Source of the DNA: Thermoplasmatota archaeon
GTDB taxonomy: Archaea; Thermoplasmatota; Penumbrarchaeia; JASLWR01
Reading direction: 5' to 3'
Length of the DNA: 33,369 nucleotides
NCBI GenBank assembly: GCA_030740765.1
Contig: JASLWR010000030.1
Span: forward strand, 1 to 33,369
Shown: positions 31,305-33,369 of the stretch, piece after piece
How the letters are laid out: every line of letters starts with the position of its first letter
Numbering within the stretch: the stretch's first letter is position 1
Program-made: the position numbers and the translations under genes
Notes under the pieces: model-generated
What the model saw: only the letters and a program-made list of their open reading frames with translations
Database searches by the model: none
Told to the model about the DNA's origin: nothing

Positions 31305-32573
31305 ATGTCTTTACTCATACGAAACGCGCTTCATCAAGGCAGAGAACGGGACATCTACGTTGAGGACGGTGGGATCCGTGAGATCGGGTCTGTATCAGTT
31401 GAAACCGACGAGGTTATTAACGCTGAAAACATGGCGATACTCCCGGGTTTCGTAAATACTCATACCCACGCTGCCATGACCCTATTCCGGGGATGGGGCG
31501 ACGACATGGATCTCCAGGATTGGCTGACCAAAAGAATCTGGCCCATGGAAGCGCATATTGACGAAAACCTCGTTTACTGGGGAACAAAGTTGGCGTGCCT
31601 AGAAATGATACGCACGGGTACCACCACCTTCATGGATATGTACTTTCATCCCGAAAGTTCAGCCAAGGCCGTAGATGAAATGGGGATCAGGGGTTTCATC
31701 AGTTCGATTTTTCTGGACAAGTTCACAGGAACTGGCCTCGAAGAGAGCATAAAGACAGCAAAAAAAGATATAAGAGCCTTGGAAAGGATAGGACCCACAA
31801 TATACCCTGCACTTGGTCCACATGCAGTGTACAGCTGCTCAAGGGAGATCCTCGAATGGGTTGCCGTTTATTCCTGTGAAAAGGAGATACCGGTACATTT
31901 TCACCTGCTGGAAACCGAGGGGGAAAAAATAAATTTCCAGCGTGAGAACGGTATTGAAATAACAGAATTTCTAGAAGAGATAAATTTTCTTCAACCCCGC
32001 CTGGTAGCGGCACACTGCGTATGGGCGGACCAGCGCGATATAGAAAGGCTGGCAAAATTTAATGTGAACGTTTCCTATAACCCGGTATCAAACATGAAAC
32101 TGGCCGTGGGGAAGACAATGAATGTACCCCGGATGGAAAAAGAAGGTATAAATATCGGTCTTGGAACTGACGGGGCGGCATCCAATAACACATTGTCGAT
32201 GCTCGATACCATTAAGTTCGCCGGGCTCTCGGCAAAAAACTACTTCAAGAATCCAACGCTCTGCAATGCGGACTCCCTGTTGAACTATGCGACATCCAAC
32301 GGCGCCGCCGCCCTTTCTCTGGATTCCGGTGTCATCGAGGAAGGTAAACTTGCGGATATATTACTAGTGGACCTGAAACACGAATCTATGGTTCCTCGAA
32401 GACATTCACTACATTCGAAGATGGCCTACAGTGCCTCACCGGAAGCCATAAGATACGTCATATGCAACGGGAAAACTGTGATGAGGGGCAGGGATGTGAA
32501 AGATTCCCGCGAGATAATCAAAGGTTTCGAAAACGCCGTAAATAACTGGTTCGAAAAATACGGAAACGATTGA
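31305..32573 (+). CDS. dadD: 5'-deoxyadenosine/MTA/SAH-type deaminase (amidohydrolase)
   Basis: The 422-residue metal-dependent amidohydrolase has metal ligands in NTHTHAAMTLFRG (51-63), HFHLLETEGE, AAHCVW and GLGTDGAASNN, the pattern of the MTA/SAH deaminase family. In methanogens the close relative DadD deaminates 5'-deoxyadenosine (a radical-SAM by-product) and also methylthioadenosine and SAH, giving inosine-type products that are salvaged. Exact substrate choice cannot be read from sequence. AAGGA precedes the ATG and a TATA-like AATTTAAATATC lies at about 31208-31219. The adenine deaminase gene follows after 19 nt, so the two form a purine-salvage operon. Confidence 0.88.
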   Translation: MSLLIRNALHQGRERDIYVEDGGIREIGSVSVETDEVINAENMAILPGFVNTHTHAAMTLFRGWGDDMDLQDWLTKRIWPMEAHIDENLVYWGTKLACLEMIRTGTTTFMDMYFHPESSAKAVDEMGIRGFISSIFLDKFTGTGLEESIKTAKKDIRALERIGPTIYPALGPHAVYSCSREILEWVAVYSCEKEIPVHFHLLETEGEKINFQRENGIEITEFLEEINFLQPRLVAAHCVWADQRDIERLAKFNVNVSYNPVSNMKLAVGKTMNVPRMEKEGINIGLGTDGAASNNTLSMLDTIKFAGLSAKNYFKNPTLCNADSLLNYATSNGAAALSLDSGVIEEGKLADILLVDLKHESMVPRRHSLHSKMAYSASPEAIRYVICNGKTVMRGRDVKDSREIIKGFENAVNNWFEKYGND

Positions 32574-32592
32574 TCCGGGGAGAGGTTGTCCG

Positions 32593-33369
32593 ATGATAGA
32601 GCTTGAAGGTAATATTGTAAACGTGATAAGCGAAGAGGTTTATCCTGGGAGGCTCGGTTTTTCCGGTGAGATCATCGAATATGTGGAGAGAACAGGTCCG
32701 CCTGTGCCTCTGAGCGTGGATAATCTGGATAAATTGAATGGGTTATTTATCTTACCGGGATTAGTAGACGGGCATATACACATTGAATCAAGCATGCTTA
32801 CTCCATCGAGATTCGGGCAGATCGCGGTTTCCCACGGGACTACATCGGTGATAAGCGACCCTCATGAGATCGCAAACGTTCTTGGGAAAGACGGACTCAA
32901 ATTTATGCTTGAAGACGCCTTAAGGTCGCCTATCAATATCTATTACACAGTGCCATCCTGTGTCCCGACAACGAATTTTGAGACATCCGGGGCATCTCTG
33001 GGTCCGGAGGATATAAAAGAATATATCAAGATGAATGAGTTCGTCGCTCTGGGCGAGATGATGAACTATCCGGGAGTATTATCGGGGAACAGCAAGGTAT
33101 TTCTTAAGATTGAGGCGGCGAAGAAAGCTGGCAAACCCGTTGACGGTCACGCACCCATGCTCACGGGAATGGATTTATCAAAGTATATCCGTGCCGGAAT
33201 AAGCACCGATCACGAGTGCTCAACTCTCACCGAGGCACTGGAGAAGATTCGATTGGGGATGAAGATACAGGTAAGGCAAGGGTCGGCTGCAAGGAACCTG
33301 GAAAATCTCCGGGACGTCTTTTCATATACCGGGACCATGACCGTTTCAGACGACAGGCACCCCGGGGAA
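32593..33369 (+). CDS. ade: Adenine deaminase (3' end beyond window)
   Basis: From the ATG at 32593, 259 codons are open to the right edge; full-length enzymes are about 550-600 residues. LPGLVDGHIHIESSML, DPHEIANVLG, ALGEMMNYPGVL, DGHAPMLTG and STDHECST are adenine-deaminase signatures and include the binuclear metal-site residues. The enzyme converts adenine to hypoxanthine. GAGAGGT lies about 7 nt before the start. It follows the 5'-deoxyadenosine/MTA-type deaminase by 19 nt, so the two act on adenine-containing by-products in the same salvage pathway. Confidence 0.93.
   Translation, partial: MIELEGNIVNVISEEVYPGRLGFSGEIIEYVERTGPPVPLSVDNLDKLNGLFILPGLVDGHIHIESSMLTPSRFGQIAVSHGTTSVISDPHEIANVLGKDGLKFMLEDALRSPINIYYTVPSCVPTTNFETSGASLGPEDIKEYIKMNEFVALGEMMNYPGVLSGNSKVFLKIEAAKKAGKPVDGHAPMLTGMDLSKYIRAGISTDHECSTLTEALEKIRLGMKIQVRQGSAARNLENLRDVFSYTGTMTVSDDRHPGE

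Overview
The window is archaeal chromosomal DNA, most likely from an uncultured member of the Thermoplasmatota. The evidence is an archaeal ribosomal cluster (L7Ae, S28e, L24e, then Ndk), an archaeal-type PheT, TATA-box promoters with many probably leaderless starts, class III (pilin-type) signal peptides, and secreted proteins ending in a PGF-type sorting tail (SPGFE, hydrophobic stretch, basic end). The phylum is an inference; only the domain Archaea is firmly supported.

Layout. Positions 1-2031 (minus) hold a gluconeogenic pair, class I fructose-1,6-bisphosphatase and a class II FBP aldolase cut by the left edge. Positions 2032-3568 are AT-rich and carry three very small ORFs with good ribosome-binding sites plus a small membrane protein. 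Positions 3701-7205 (plus) carry larB, a COG1340-type coiled-coil protein, an enoyl-CoA isomerase-like protein and an SRAP/HMCES protein. Positions 7202-10516 (minus) are an icd-acn operon, divergent from a regulator that is an internal tandem duplication. A tRNA-Thr(TGT) at 11973 is followed 61 nt later by a tyrosine recombinase with a zinc ribbon, then by a decayed stretch (13500-14730) with palindromic repeats, the last 23 codons of a histidine kinase and a Ser/Thr kinase lacking its ATP-binding N-lobe start.

Positions 14731-19864 (minus) are a cell-surface block: a pilin-like protein with a PGF-tailed secreted partner, a 914-residue PKD-repeat surface protein with a clear terminator, and a two-gene unit coding a DUF7521-like membrane protein and a double winged-helix regulator. 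A perfect palindrome, GTTCATGAAC, sits exactly 8 nt upstream of a TATA-like box in front of both the PKD gene and a strongly structured 104-nt element next to the regulator unit. This is the most interesting regulatory signal in the window. After it come a 37-codon acyl-CoA-synthetase remnant, a 1000-residue membrane-anchored metalloprotease with PKD domains, a ThiS/MoaD-like sulfur carrier, and pheT.

Positions 25585-26917 (plus) are the ribosomal/Ndk cluster. Next is a POT-type transporter with an added extracellular C-terminal domain. A DUF4097-PadR-HAAS operon follows (29190-31126), with palindromic operator candidates over its promoter and a frameshifted last gene. The window ends with two purine-salvage deaminases: a 5'-deoxyadenosine/MTA/SAH-type deaminase and adenine deaminase, cut by the right edge.
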